Of a stretch of DNA of 64,000 bases, positions 9,601 to 17,526 are shown piece after piece. A program made the position numbers and the translations under genes. Source of the DNA: Bacteroidota bacterium (lineage in GTDB: Bacteria > Bacteroidota > Bacteroidia > UKL13-3); contig JAIXWI010000038.1 of NCBI GenBank assembly GCA_027491355.1, forward strand, positions 1 through 64,000, given 5' to 3'. Under the pieces are notes generated by a model that ran no database searches, was not told where the DNA came from, and saw only the letters and a list, made by a program, of their open reading frames with translations. Position 1 is the first letter of the stretch, and each line of letters starts with the position of its first letter.

Positions 9601-10193
9601 GAAGTTGTTCCAACATAGCTGCTCCCATTAGGAGAAAACGTAGATACTATTTTTAGTGCAAATAAAGGATTGTTATTTACGCCTGCTACAGAAGAGAAAT
9701 CAGCAGTTCTAAAAATATAAGTATTATTTACCAGTGACCTGTATAAACTATTTGTAGTATCAGTTCCCGGTCCTGTATACTGCATCCAATTCACCCCATC
9801 TATTGTATAGAGTAATTTTACAAATCTGCTTGATGTTGCTGAGTGTCTTTGATACCAAGAAAAAAACAAGTTACAATGGCCTGTGGTACTCATCCTGAAA
9901 ATAATACCTGCAGTATCTCTTCTAGTACCATTAATTGGAAAAGTTGCCAATTGTATAGCAGAATTATCCCCAATACTAGAGGAATCATTTACTACTCCCT
10001 CGCCGTATGTATTGATAACAGCGTCTAATTGAATGGAGCCATTTCCAGTTTGCGAAATTCTTGTTCCGGTTGAAACAGCAGCGTCTGGAACCCTAATTGA
10101 ATCTCTGGTATTGAAAGACCATCTGTAAAGAGTAACTTGTGTGTAACCTATAAAAGGCAACAAACATAATAGTATCAATGTTAACTTTTTCAT
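6642..10193 (-). CDS. Large secreted protein with SusE/FnIII-like repeats and T9SS type A sorting domain
   Basis: 1183 residues. The signal peptide (1-18, MKKLTLILLCLLPFIGYTQ) is followed by a beta jelly-roll-like region (about 20-215) and a long region rich in asparagine and serine that may be propeller-like (about 230-630). Three beta-sandwich repeats of about 118 residues begin near 655, 775 and 895. Each has a conserved W-T-x-S-x-A-x-x-Y-x-x-x-I/V-D core (NLTWTSSSGADFYAIAID, NISWTKSNYANTYALSID, ELKWTASDYATGYVVSV), like SusE or fibronectin III modules. The last 75 residues, starting at IYPNPSNNG, match the T9SS type A C-terminal sorting domain, so it is expected on the cell surface or released. 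No catalytic motif was recognised. A binding or adhesin role is inference. Confidence 0.85.
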   Translation of the reverse strand: MKKLTLILLCLLPFIGYTQVTLYRWSFNTRDSIRVPDAAVSTGTRISQTGNGSIQLDAVINTYGEGVVNDSSSIGDNSAIQLATFPINGTRRDTAGIIFRMSTTGHCNLFFSWYQRHSATSSRFVKLLYTIDGVNWMQYTGPGTDTTNSLYRSLVNNTYIFRTADFSSVAGVNNNPLFALKIVSTFSPNGSSYVGTTSAYATSGNYRFDLVQLRAHPIPKIISPKKLQILSSLNGNTIVEGNYQSIISTGNKDEFYLLTGKGSEITQDNIICDTKAIKINPLSSKSPKLLKININTDSNFFSVLNERTINYNFRKSINGNLSESLAKHKNQLFFSDTISDCMQSLTSKLNPYSENGYDPNGLIVHNNNFWFIDEMRSAFVCLNSNYKIVKRVSPFEEDANFSIDQQLKNTTPGFGFKSLTQTPNQLLYSISAKPLKFDSIINTERIHRLIAFNPSNNELTTYLVLNSGAEGGVSATDWTIEDIVALNNEEFLIYEQAENQIQQIKRISKLSIKNATPVVNKIYNYNGNNGPVELLLNEIGLATNQIIPATKSNYLDLIKNGLPTDFNQVSSIHLQNDSTLLLLTNNNNGLNLTTNQGGIVASQLTESKIAIVKLTGDLRLNQVNFNNNEIIGLNPFSLDTQLNNKTIALDSINFSALNLTWTSSSGADFYAIAIDTTANIEQSALSKYSLPNLDTSYQINYSLLKQFADEVKLKKGDSIAIYLTLWSYKNLNDSLPSIQTLNLYLKSPLIPEKFTFINPSLTKFEANRKMGNALNISWTKSNYANTYALSIDTSVLQANASTHLYTVNTSDTALTLSSIFLDSLAQIIGVQFGDSVLLTFNIIASNNQGNSLKISDFIQVNLLRADKILGDFSILNPTNGFKMFVNPNDTGTIELKWTASDYATGYVVSVSLNDTKYEQVNAGNELKYHISIADILSNYPLDRGDTLNIDVEVYALFSKNEYNDTLKAMNDINGSFIRLLIFDSIAIIKPAPYLQLNLAPDLINQTDSLVFEWSNPNPFAVQQLHLISENLLDTISYKMQNSQTRFALSNNQLYDLYLGNTASNDSVFVNWNVSDQYRQFLSYSENRRIGLKKLAITGIYEFEDLNKIMIYPNPSNNGIVTVKSIESNILNVTLFDQSGALVPIQLQIENMQAQIHTNGLLGMYYLRIQFQNKVCMKPILIGQ

Positions 10194-10261
10194 ACAATTA
10201 CAAATTTATTGAAGGATATGTTACACTATTGTTAAGCATAAGTTAACTATTGCCTATTAAA

Positions 10262-10285
10262 CAATAAAAGCGGCACAAGGCCGCT
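10262..10285 (-). terminator. Terminator after the dockerin-like gene
   Basis: On the minus strand AGCGGC-CTTGT-GCCGCT (10269-10285) is followed by TTTTATTG. It separates the EF-hand protein gene from the T9SS gene downstream. Confidence 0.65.
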
Positions 10286-10312
10286 CATATTGTTTAAATA
10301 AACAACAATTGA

Positions 10313-12034
10313 TTAAGGTTTTGTTACACCTATAAATAAGGTATTGTTATTATCAATCATGATAAAATCATTTCCATCAACAAATCCATCTCCATTTGCA
10401 TCTGTAACTAAATAACCAGAAGCAAAATTGGTATTGTCATTGTCTACATCTATAAAGTCATTCCCATCAACAAATCCATCTTGGTTGATATCTCCACCAT
10501 ATATTGCAAATACATCATCCTCTACCATTACTTGATTGTCACCATAAGCACTTTCGGCTGAAATAGTAAAATCATATGACTTAGAAGCAGCATTCATATG
10601 TACAGGATTTGCACTCCATGTTTCAATTGAATTTCTGTGTTTAACAACCACATAATATTGATTGTTGTACATTGTTCTTGGTAAAGTCATAGAGGTTAAA
10701 CCTGTAATTGACAATGTTGGACTTAATGTTAATTCAACCTCATTGGTTAAAGAATTCACAAAATCAACAGAAATTAAATCTGCATCATTTTCAGTATAAT
10801 TAGATACAGCTGAATTAAACAATGCAGGTGTCATGGTTCTATTGCTAGTAAATATACCTTGTAACAATACACTCAAATCAAATTTAATGGTAGCCGGACT
10901 ATTAGATAGCTGATTCAAATGACTGCTTTGATTTGTAATATCTGACTGCAATTGACTCGCTGAATTGTAGGCAAATATTTTAGTAGGATACGCTTGATTT
11001 GAGGTTGAAAAATTCCAATTAATGCTAGGAACCCCTACAAATTTTTTATTATTAACCAGCCTGATTGTTGCAATTAAAGTACCATCTCCAGTTGTAGCTA
11101 AAACTTTACCATTTGCATAGCCACCAGTTGGAGATTTTGGAGTTAATCTGATATAATTGGGCGATACCAATTCCCAATAAGTTCTACCTGAACCTGAATT
11201 TACAGCAACTGGAGTTTGACCTGAAGTAGTCAATTCACTTGACGAAATAAATACAGTTACATTACCTCCGTTTCTGAAGTTGTTAGAGACTGAAAAACCA
11301 CCTTGAAACTGAGACATGATGATAGGGAAATTATTGATATTTGGATTGGTATTTTTGATATAAACCTTGAACTCATATATGGAATCACTGATGAAAGTAT
11401 CTTGTACCATTTTAGCGATATAAGAAAACCTAGAAACTACAACTGATTGATTCAAGTGAGCACTTTGGTTAGTGATATCAATTTGCTGAGAAGTAGCAGC
11501 ATTGTAAGCAAAAATCTTTGTAGGATAAGCTTGATTTGCTGCACTGAAATTCCATGCTAAATTTGGTGTACCAGAAAAGTTGTTGGTATTAGTTAACCTA
11601 AATCTTGCAACTCTAGTTCCAAAACCAGTGCCAGAAATAACTGTACCATTGGCTAAAATTTTAGGCGTAATCCTGATATAATTTGGATCTGTTAATTCCC
11701 AAAAAGCTCTACCTGAACCAGAATTGGTTGGAGTGGGAATTTGTCCTGCTAACAAACCAGAACTACCTGAAACTACTGAAACATTGATGGTACCACTGTT
11801 TCTAAAAGCAGCAGATAAACTAAAGCCTGCTTGGAATTGAGATAAAACAAATGGAGTAGAACTGGTATTTGTACTTGTATTTTTTAAGTAAATATCAAAT
11901 TCATACACATTGGCAGCTACAAGAGAGTCATTCATAATGACACACTGATATGCTGTTGGAAGTTGAGCATTTGCAGTAAGAACTGCAAATGCTACAATCA
12001 CCAATAATTTAATTTTTAAAATAATGTTTTTCAT
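10313..12034 (-). CDS. Exported protein with two cohesin-like domains and C-terminal EF-hand (dockerin-like) module
   Basis: 573 residues. The signal peptide (about 1-23) is followed by two copies of one beta-sandwich domain at about 24-199 and 200-375. Each contains YEFDIYLKNT/YEFKVYIKNT, SQFQAGFSLS/SQFQGGFSVS, NYIRITPK/NYIRLTPK and QAYPTKIFAYN. The overall pattern resembles cohesin or a related carbohydrate-binding fold; the fold assignment is inference. Residues about 380-505 carry a module shared with the next gene upstream (HRNSIETWSANPV). The end has two calcium-loop motifs, DINQDGFVDGNDF and DANGDGFVDGNDF, typical of dockerin type I repeats. It closes with IGVTKP, without a recognisable T9SS type A domain. 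It lies 27 bp after the 1111-residue gene, probably in one transcript. Confidence 0.8.
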   Translation of the reverse strand: MKNIILKIKLLVIVAFAVLTANAQLPTAYQCVIMNDSLVAANVYEFDIYLKNTSTNTSSTPFVLSQFQAGFSLSAAFRNSGTINVSVVSGSSGLLAGQIPTPTNSGSGRAFWELTDPNYIRITPKILANGTVISGTGFGTRVARFRLTNTNNFSGTPNLAWNFSAANQAYPTKIFAYNAATSQQIDITNQSAHLNQSVVVSRFSYIAKMVQDTFISDSIYEFKVYIKNTNPNINNFPIIMSQFQGGFSVSNNFRNGGNVTVFISSSELTTSGQTPVAVNSGSGRTYWELVSPNYIRLTPKSPTGGYANGKVLATTGDGTLIATIRLVNNKKFVGVPSINWNFSTSNQAYPTKIFAYNSASQLQSDITNQSSHLNQLSNSPATIKFDLSVLLQGIFTSNRTMTPALFNSAVSNYTENDADLISVDFVNSLTNEVELTLSPTLSITGLTSMTLPRTMYNNQYYVVVKHRNSIETWSANPVHMNAASKSYDFTISAESAYGDNQVMVEDDVFAIYGGDINQDGFVDGNDFIDVDNDNTNFASGYLVTDANGDGFVDGNDFIMIDNNNTLFIGVTKP

Positions 12035-12061
12035 TTTACACTGTGTTAAACAGTTTCTTTA

Positions 12062-15000
12062 TTAGAATGGTCTAATAATTTGAATAATGTTTGCAACATT
12101 GTTGTCTACAACTGATAAATCTGAGTTGTCTACAATTCCATCATAATTAATATCTGAAGGAATGTAACCAATAACCGTTTGGTTGTTGCTACAATCAGCT
12201 AAATCAGATGCATCACACAAACCGTCTTTGTTAACATCACCACTAAAAATCAAGGTAACATTACCTGCCGTTTTTGCATTTTCACCATATACATTTGATG
12301 TACCGCAAGCATAACAAATGTCTGTGGCAGGCGTTGCAAATGTATTTCTAATAGCTACTGGCTTAGCACTCCAAGTTTCAATACTGTTTCTTCCTGAAAT
12401 TGCAACGTAAAATGATTTACCCAATTCAGAACTCGGTACATTTACATTACCCACACCATTTGAATCTAAAACAGTTCTGTAAGACTGAACCAACTCAAAA
12501 GGAGAAGTGGTAGTGTACAATCTGATTGTTACCGAATCTGGAACTTGTTTGCCAGTTGATGCATTGTATGTGCCCTCAACAAATGCTTTTACGCTTAAAA
12601 CAGCATTTGCAACTGGAACATATGTAGAATTGGTATAATCGTTGTTAATTGGATCAAAACTAGACCAACCAGCAGTCCAATCTGTAGCACCAAATGCACC
12701 TCTATAGTTAACAGGGGTAATGTTTGGATTGTTACTTAACTTACTAGAGCTTGTAAAACTGAACTTAGACCATTGCGCTGCACCAGATGGTGGTAATAAT
12801 TTTGCTACCGGATTATTGATATCTAAGCCCGTTAGGCCAACTTGTGAAAGTGTAACCGTATCGTTGTTTCTAGCACTGAACCATGAGCGAAGGTTAGCAA
12901 TAGTAGCAAACACTCCAGAACCAATTCTAAATGGAGCATTGGTAGAATTGTTTGCTGTCATATGTGCCATTACATTGTTTCTAAATTCTGAAGAATCACC
13001 ATTTTGGCTACCAGCAACTTCTGTTCCATCTATGAACAAACCTACTCCCCAACCTGCAAATACAGAGTTAAAAATACTCATTTGAGAACCTCTACGAATA
13101 CGAGCGCCTTTACCACCATCACCATTTATTAAACCATTGTATCCAGTTGCTAAAGTTCCATTGAAAGCAGCTCTAGGACCAATCGAGGTTACATTTGAGA
13201 AAATAGCTCTTGTTCTTGGATTTGTATAGAATGAAGAGAATACACCATTTGCAGGAGCATCATTGTTATCAGACTCAAAACCTTCTGAAGTAGAAACTGA
13301 AGGGTTATCAGCAATTTGTGGATCGCGGATTGCCAAGGCAAATTGTACTGTACCCGAATACCCATTGTCTGTATCAAAATCATCATCTAAAGTTTTGTAA
13401 ACAATCAAATTTTTACAATTAACTGTTCCACCAAACCACTCAAATCCGTCATCACCACAATATGAAACCTGAACGTTTTCAACAGTTGTACCACTACCCA
13501 CACCTGCCAAAGTTAAACCATTGGTTTCGTTGTTTGAAGCAAATGCAATACCCGAGAATTCGATACGTACAAATCTGAAAATACCAGAGTTGTCATCACT
13601 CACGTTACCACCAAATAAACCAGCAGCTCCAAATAAACCACCTTCTACTTGACCATAACCAACTGGAAAGTTAACTGGAGCTCTACCACAAATAATTACA
13701 CCACCCCAATCACCTGCTGATCTTGAACCTGCAGCTTGGTCTGAGGTAAACACAATAGGTCTGTTCGCTGTACCCTCTGCAATAATTTTAGCACCTCTTC
13801 TGATAATTAAGATAGCTTTATTGCTAGCATTTTTTACACCCTGAATGATTGTACCAGGTTGAATGGTCAAAGTATAACCACTGTCAATGTTTACTTGGCC
13901 AGATATTTTCCAAATTTTATCGTTAGTCCAAGTTGTATTGGTTGAAATGGTTCCACTTACAACTTGAGCAGTAGGTTGGTAAGTAACTGTATAATCAGCA
14001 TTGATAGGATTCCAGTTGGTCCAACCTTGAGTCCAATCTGTTGAACCGAAAGCACCTCTGTAAGAAACAGGAGTAAAGAATGAGTTAGTCAATTTTGAGG
14101 ATGTAAAACTTGCACCCGTTAATTGCCTAGAACCAGAAGCAGGGATTAATTTAGCCATAGGATTGCTGATATCAAGACCTGTCAAACCTAAGTTAGCTAA
14201 AGTTGTAGTATCGTTGTTTCTAGAGGCAAACCAAGAACGAATATTTGAAATGGTAGCAAACACTCCAGAACCAATTCTAAATGGAGCATTGGTTGAATTG
14301 TTCGCTGTCATATGCGCCATTACATTGTTTCTAAATTCTGCTGAATCACTGTTTTGTCCTGTTGCAGATTCTGTTCCATCAACAAATAAACCTACTCCCC
14401 AACCTGCAAATACAGAGTTCATAATACTCATTTGAGAACCTCTTCTAATACGTGCACCTTTGCCTCCATCACCATTTGTCAAACCATTATATCCAGAAGC
14501 TAAAACTCCAGTGTAAGCAGCTCTTGGACCTATAGATGTAATGTTCGAAAAAGTAGCTCTAGTTCTTGGACTTGTGTAAAACGATGAGAACACTCCATTG
14601 GCAGGAGCATCATTGTTATCTGATTCAAAACCTTCAGAAGTAGAAATTGAAGGGTTATCTGCAATAAGTGGATCACGAACAGATAATCCAAACTGAACAT
14701 TTCCAGAGTAACCATTATCTGTGTCAAAGTCATCATCCAATGTACGGTAAACAACTAAATATTTACAATTTACAGTTCCTCCAAACCACTCAATACCATC
14801 ATCACCGCAGTAAGACACTTGAATGTTTTCAATTGTTGTTCCATTTCCAACTCCAGCCAATGTTAAGCCATTGGTCTCGTTGTTAGATGCAAAAGCAATA
14901 CCTGAAAATTCGATACGTACAAATCTAAGTACACCTGAATTGTCATCACTCACATTGCCACCAAACAAACCTGCAGTTCCAAATAAACCTCCTTCAACTT

Positions 15001-15397
15001 GTCCAAATCCAACAGGGAAATTTACCGGAGCTCTTCCACATATTATAACACCGCCCCAGTCTCCTGCTGACCTTGAACCAGCTGGTTGGTCTGATGTAAA
15101 AACAATAGGTTGACTTGGATTTCCGTTAGCAATGATTTTTGCACCTCTTTTAACAATCAAAACAGCTTTATTTGAGCTATTTTTAATTCCTTTGATGATA
15201 GTACCAGGCTCAATTGTAAGTGCATAACCACTGTCAATATTAACCTGACCACTGATCAAATAAATCGAATCATTGTAAAGCGTTCGATTTTGATAATTCC
15301 CAGCATTCAATGTGCTAGTTGGAGCCTGCGCATAAGCTGAACCTCCCAGGGTTAAGCCAATTAAAGCGAGCAGAAAGAATCGTAGATTCATTTTCAT
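12062..15397 (-). CDS. Exported beta-helix-like protein with internal 450-residue duplication and EF-hand C-terminus
   Basis: 1111 residues. The signal peptide (about 1-24, ending AYAQ) is followed by two very similar units at about 37-485 and 486-930. Each has SGQVNIDSGY, IVFTSDQ, AGDWGGVIICGRAP, VQVSYCGDDG and RRGSQMSI. Repeated short beta strands and asparagine ladders suggest a parallel beta-helix, as in surface adhesins or polysaccharide-binding proteins. Residues about 935-1040 match the SIETWSAKPV module of the gene downstream. The end has EF-hand-like loops GDVNKDGLCDASD and DINYDGIVDNSD and closes IIQIIRPF. No hydrolase signature was recognised. A promoter lies just upstream at 15426-15453, so this is probably the first gene of the transcript. 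Confidence 0.8.
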   Translation of the reverse strand: MKMNLRFFLLALIGLTLGGSAYAQAPTSTLNAGNYQNRTLYNDSIYLISGQVNIDSGYALTIEPGTIIKGIKNSSNKAVLIVKRGAKIIANGNPSQPIVFTSDQPAGSRSAGDWGGVIICGRAPVNFPVGFGQVEGGLFGTAGLFGGNVSDDNSGVLRFVRIEFSGIAFASNNETNGLTLAGVGNGTTIENIQVSYCGDDGIEWFGGTVNCKYLVVYRTLDDDFDTDNGYSGNVQFGLSVRDPLIADNPSISTSEGFESDNNDAPANGVFSSFYTSPRTRATFSNITSIGPRAAYTGVLASGYNGLTNGDGGKGARIRRGSQMSIMNSVFAGWGVGLFVDGTESATGQNSDSAEFRNNVMAHMTANNSTNAPFRIGSGVFATISNIRSWFASRNNDTTTLANLGLTGLDISNPMAKLIPASGSRQLTGASFTSSKLTNSFFTPVSYRGAFGSTDWTQGWTNWNPINADYTVTYQPTAQVVSGTISTNTTWTNDKIWKISGQVNIDSGYTLTIQPGTIIQGVKNASNKAILIIRRGAKIIAEGTANRPIVFTSDQAAGSRSAGDWGGVIICGRAPVNFPVGYGQVEGGLFGAAGLFGGNVSDDNSGIFRFVRIEFSGIAFASNNETNGLTLAGVGSGTTVENVQVSYCGDDGFEWFGGTVNCKNLIVYKTLDDDFDTDNGYSGTVQFALAIRDPQIADNPSVSTSEGFESDNNDAPANGVFSSFYTNPRTRAIFSNVTSIGPRAAFNGTLATGYNGLINGDGGKGARIRRGSQMSIFNSVFAGWGVGLFIDGTEVAGSQNGDSSEFRNNVMAHMTANNSTNAPFRIGSGVFATIANLRSWFSARNNDTVTLSQVGLTGLDINNPVAKLLPPSGAAQWSKFSFTSSSKLSNNPNITPVNYRGAFGATDWTAGWSSFDPINNDYTNSTYVPVANAVLSVKAFVEGTYNASTGKQVPDSVTIRLYTTTSPFELVQSYRTVLDSNGVGNVNVPSSELGKSFYVAISGRNSIETWSAKPVAIRNTFATPATDICYACGTSNVYGENAKTAGNVTLIFSGDVNKDGLCDASDLADCSNNQTVIGYIPSDINYDGIVDNSDLSVVDNNVANIIQIIRPF
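12610..13950 (-). repeat. Second copy of internal gene duplication
   Basis: This stretch codes for residues about 486-930 of the 1111-residue protein. It matches 13960-15300 at nucleotide level over long runs, at an offset of about 1.35 kb. An example is the AACACTCCAGAACCAATTCT segment near 12909 and again near 14257. Boundaries are approximate. Confidence 0.75.
13960..15300 (-). repeat. First copy of internal gene duplication
   Basis: This stretch codes for residues about 37-485 of the 1111-residue protein and is the partner of 12610-13950. The DNA similarity, including silent positions, suggests a fairly recent duplication or continuing gene conversion between copies. Boundaries are approximate. 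Confidence 0.75.
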
Positions 15398-15425
15398 AAT
15401 ATATTGTTGTTAGATAATTTTTGCT

Positions 15426-15453
15426 CAAAAATATATGCTGAAATAGAATCCAA
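15426..15453 (-). promoter_or_regulatory. Promoter of the EF-hand surface protein operon
   Basis: On the minus strand TTGG (450-453 of the 15-kb line) is followed after 16 bases by TATTTTTG (15426-15433), a TAnnTTTG match. The start codon lies 29 bases further on, at 15397. Spacing is slightly short. Confidence 0.5.
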
Positions 15454-15591
15454 TCTTATTCATATGTTACATTATAGTTAAGCCCGAAATATTAAAGATT
15501 GCTTTAAAATTTAGTTGCTTTTTTTTAATGATAGCTTAACAAGGAGCGGTGCTGGTAAAAATAAATTTGTAAAAAAAATAAACCAGTTTGT

Positions 15592-17526
15592 ATGAAGTAC
15601 TATGCGTTACTATTTGCTTTAACCATCACTTTTGTATTTAAAGCCAAAGCTCAAAATCCTGACTACTTAATTTCTATAAGCAATGAAAAATTGAGTGCAC
15701 CTAACGTACTTGAATTTGATTTACATATTAAGTCATTAGGGAACACTCCTTTAGAATATGCTTCATTTCAAGCAGGAATAAATGTATCACCAAAATTTAT
15801 TAATGGAGGAACATTATCTATTGATACCGTAAGTGGAAGCTCTGAATTTAATGTTACAAAGCAGGCTCCAGTAATTAACAAACCAGGTTCTTCATGGGAT
15901 GCTGCTAATAACCGAATTAGAATAATAGCTCAACAACCTCCAGGAGCAGGAAATGGCAAAATTATCAGTCAAAATGGAAATGGTAACAGAATAGCAAGAT
16001 TTAAAATAACCAACTCTGTAAACTTCGACACGTTACTACCAAATCTGGGTTTTAATTTTGGCGCTGCTATTACTTGGACAACTAGAATTTATGCTTATGT
16101 AAATGGTGTATCAACTGAAATTACAGATCAAACTAAAATTGTTAGTAATACAACAAGCATTGTGCTTCAAGAGCCTTTGAACATAGGAAATTCATTTAAA
16201 ATAAATGATGTTCAAACCAATAGCATTCAATTGCAATTGAATGAAAAACAAAATGCGCAAAACGTCATAGTACTTATTAATAAATATCAAACACCTAATT
16301 ATTCACTTAGTGATGGCGAACTATTTAATGTAAGTCAATCTTACAAAGATGCTCAAATTTTAGGTGATAGCAGCAGAGTAGTTTATGAGGGCTCATCAGC
16401 AGGAACAATTGATATTGCAGGTCTTGAAGAGAATAAAAAATATTACTTTGCTGCCTATTTATTCAATGGTATAGATGCTAGTAAAAACATTTTAACAACA
16501 AACTACTTTAAATTGGATACCTCAACCAAGATAAGTACTGTTAACAATCCAAAAATTAATTCTATTTTCCCTTTAACTGGTAATATTTCAGACACCATTT
16601 TAGTAAAAGGAAGTAAATTATTCCCTTATGATTCTGTTTACTTTGGTAAAACTAAAATTAATGTAATTGAACATTTTGGAGATTCAATATTAAGTATAAG
16701 CATTCCAGAAGGAGAATTAAGTAATTTAATTAAGGTTTATACTACATATGGATCAGCTAATTCACCTTCGTATTTTACAATTTTACCAAGTATCAAATTT
16801 ATAGCGTCAAACCCTTTAGAAATTGGTCAAAATGTGACTGTAGATGGTTTAAATTTTGAAGGATTAGATTCGTTGTTAATTGGCAATGTAGCACAAGATA
16901 TTGTTGAATCAAATGACCGTTCAATTACATTTAAATTGAGCTACTACAACATGGACGAAATTGTAAAAATTTATTGTAAAAATGGTTTCGTTGCTTCTAC
17001 ACAAAAAATCAGGTTCAAACCAACAATTTTTGATGTTACCCCAAAGATTGGAACAACCAAAGATCCAATTCAAATAAAAGGGAGAAACTTGTACAACGTT
17101 GATAGCGTAATGATCGGCAATGTAAAAGCTAACATTACTGCAGTATATCCTGACTCTTTGATCTCAATTACTATTCCAAGTATGGCTGTTAAATCCGTAA
17201 TAACTGTATACACACAAAACGGAATAGCTGTAAGCATTGACTCATTGAATGTAATTTCAAGTATTGCTAAAATCAAACAATCAAATCAAATATTAAGCTA
17301 CTTTGATATCAATAACACCCTAAATATCATTTCAAAGGATAAAAATACTTTTATTCAGCAAGTAATCATTTACGATTTAAAAGGGCAATTGATACATCAA
17401 TCAAAAGAAGATTTGATTGGTTTTACTGAATTGGCAATAACTCATGAAGATTTTGAAAAAAATAATTTCATTGTTTTAATCATTAAAACTTCAAAAGGAA
17501 CTTCTGTTAAAAAATTAGTTAAATGA
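15592..17526 (+). CDS. Secreted protein: cohesin-like domain, three IPT/TIG domains, T9SS sorting domain
   Basis: 644 residues. A signal peptide (1-20, ending FKAKAQ) is followed by one copy (about 22-185) of the same beta-sandwich domain found twice in the minus-strand gene at 10313. Shared features are LEFDLHIKS, ASFQAGINVS, NRIRIIAQ and RIYAYVNG followed by ITDQ. A fibronectin-like stretch (about 195-315) follows, then three IPT/TIG domains starting near 321, 400 and 478 (IFPLTGNISDTILVKGSKL, VTPKIGTTKDPIQIKGRNL). The last 70 residues (IYDLKGQLIHQSK to VKKLVK) fit a T9SS type A sorting domain. It overlaps the TonB-dependent receptor gene by four bases (ATGA), so the two are co-translated and probably work together at the outer membrane. 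The ligand is unknown. Confidence 0.8.
   Translation: MKYYALLFALTITFVFKAKAQNPDYLISISNEKLSAPNVLEFDLHIKSLGNTPLEYASFQAGINVSPKFINGGTLSIDTVSGSSEFNVTKQAPVINKPGSSWDAANNRIRIIAQQPPGAGNGKIISQNGNGNRIARFKITNSVNFDTLLPNLGFNFGAAITWTTRIYAYVNGVSTEITDQTKIVSNTTSIVLQEPLNIGNSFKINDVQTNSIQLQLNEKQNAQNVIVLINKYQTPNYSLSDGELFNVSQSYKDAQILGDSSRVVYEGSSAGTIDIAGLEENKKYYFAAYLFNGIDASKNILTTNYFKLDTSTKISTVNNPKINSIFPLTGNISDTILVKGSKLFPYDSVYFGKTKINVIEHFGDSILSISIPEGELSNLIKVYTTYGSANSPSYFTILPSIKFIASNPLEIGQNVTVDGLNFEGLDSLLIGNVAQDIVESNDRSITFKLSYYNMDEIVKIYCKNGFVASTQKIRFKPTIFDVTPKIGTTKDPIQIKGRNLYNVDSVMIGNVKANITAVYPDSLISITIPSMAVKSVITVYTQNGIAVSIDSLNVISSIAKIKQSNQILSYFDINNTLNIISKDKNTFIQQVIIYDLKGQLIHQSKEDLIGFTELAITHEDFEKNNFIVLIIKTSKGTSVKKLVK

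Noticed and set aside
12720-13085. Plus-strand frames in the duplicated surface gene (also 14163-14435)
   Set aside because: The two frames resemble each other only because the minus-strand gene beneath them is duplicated.
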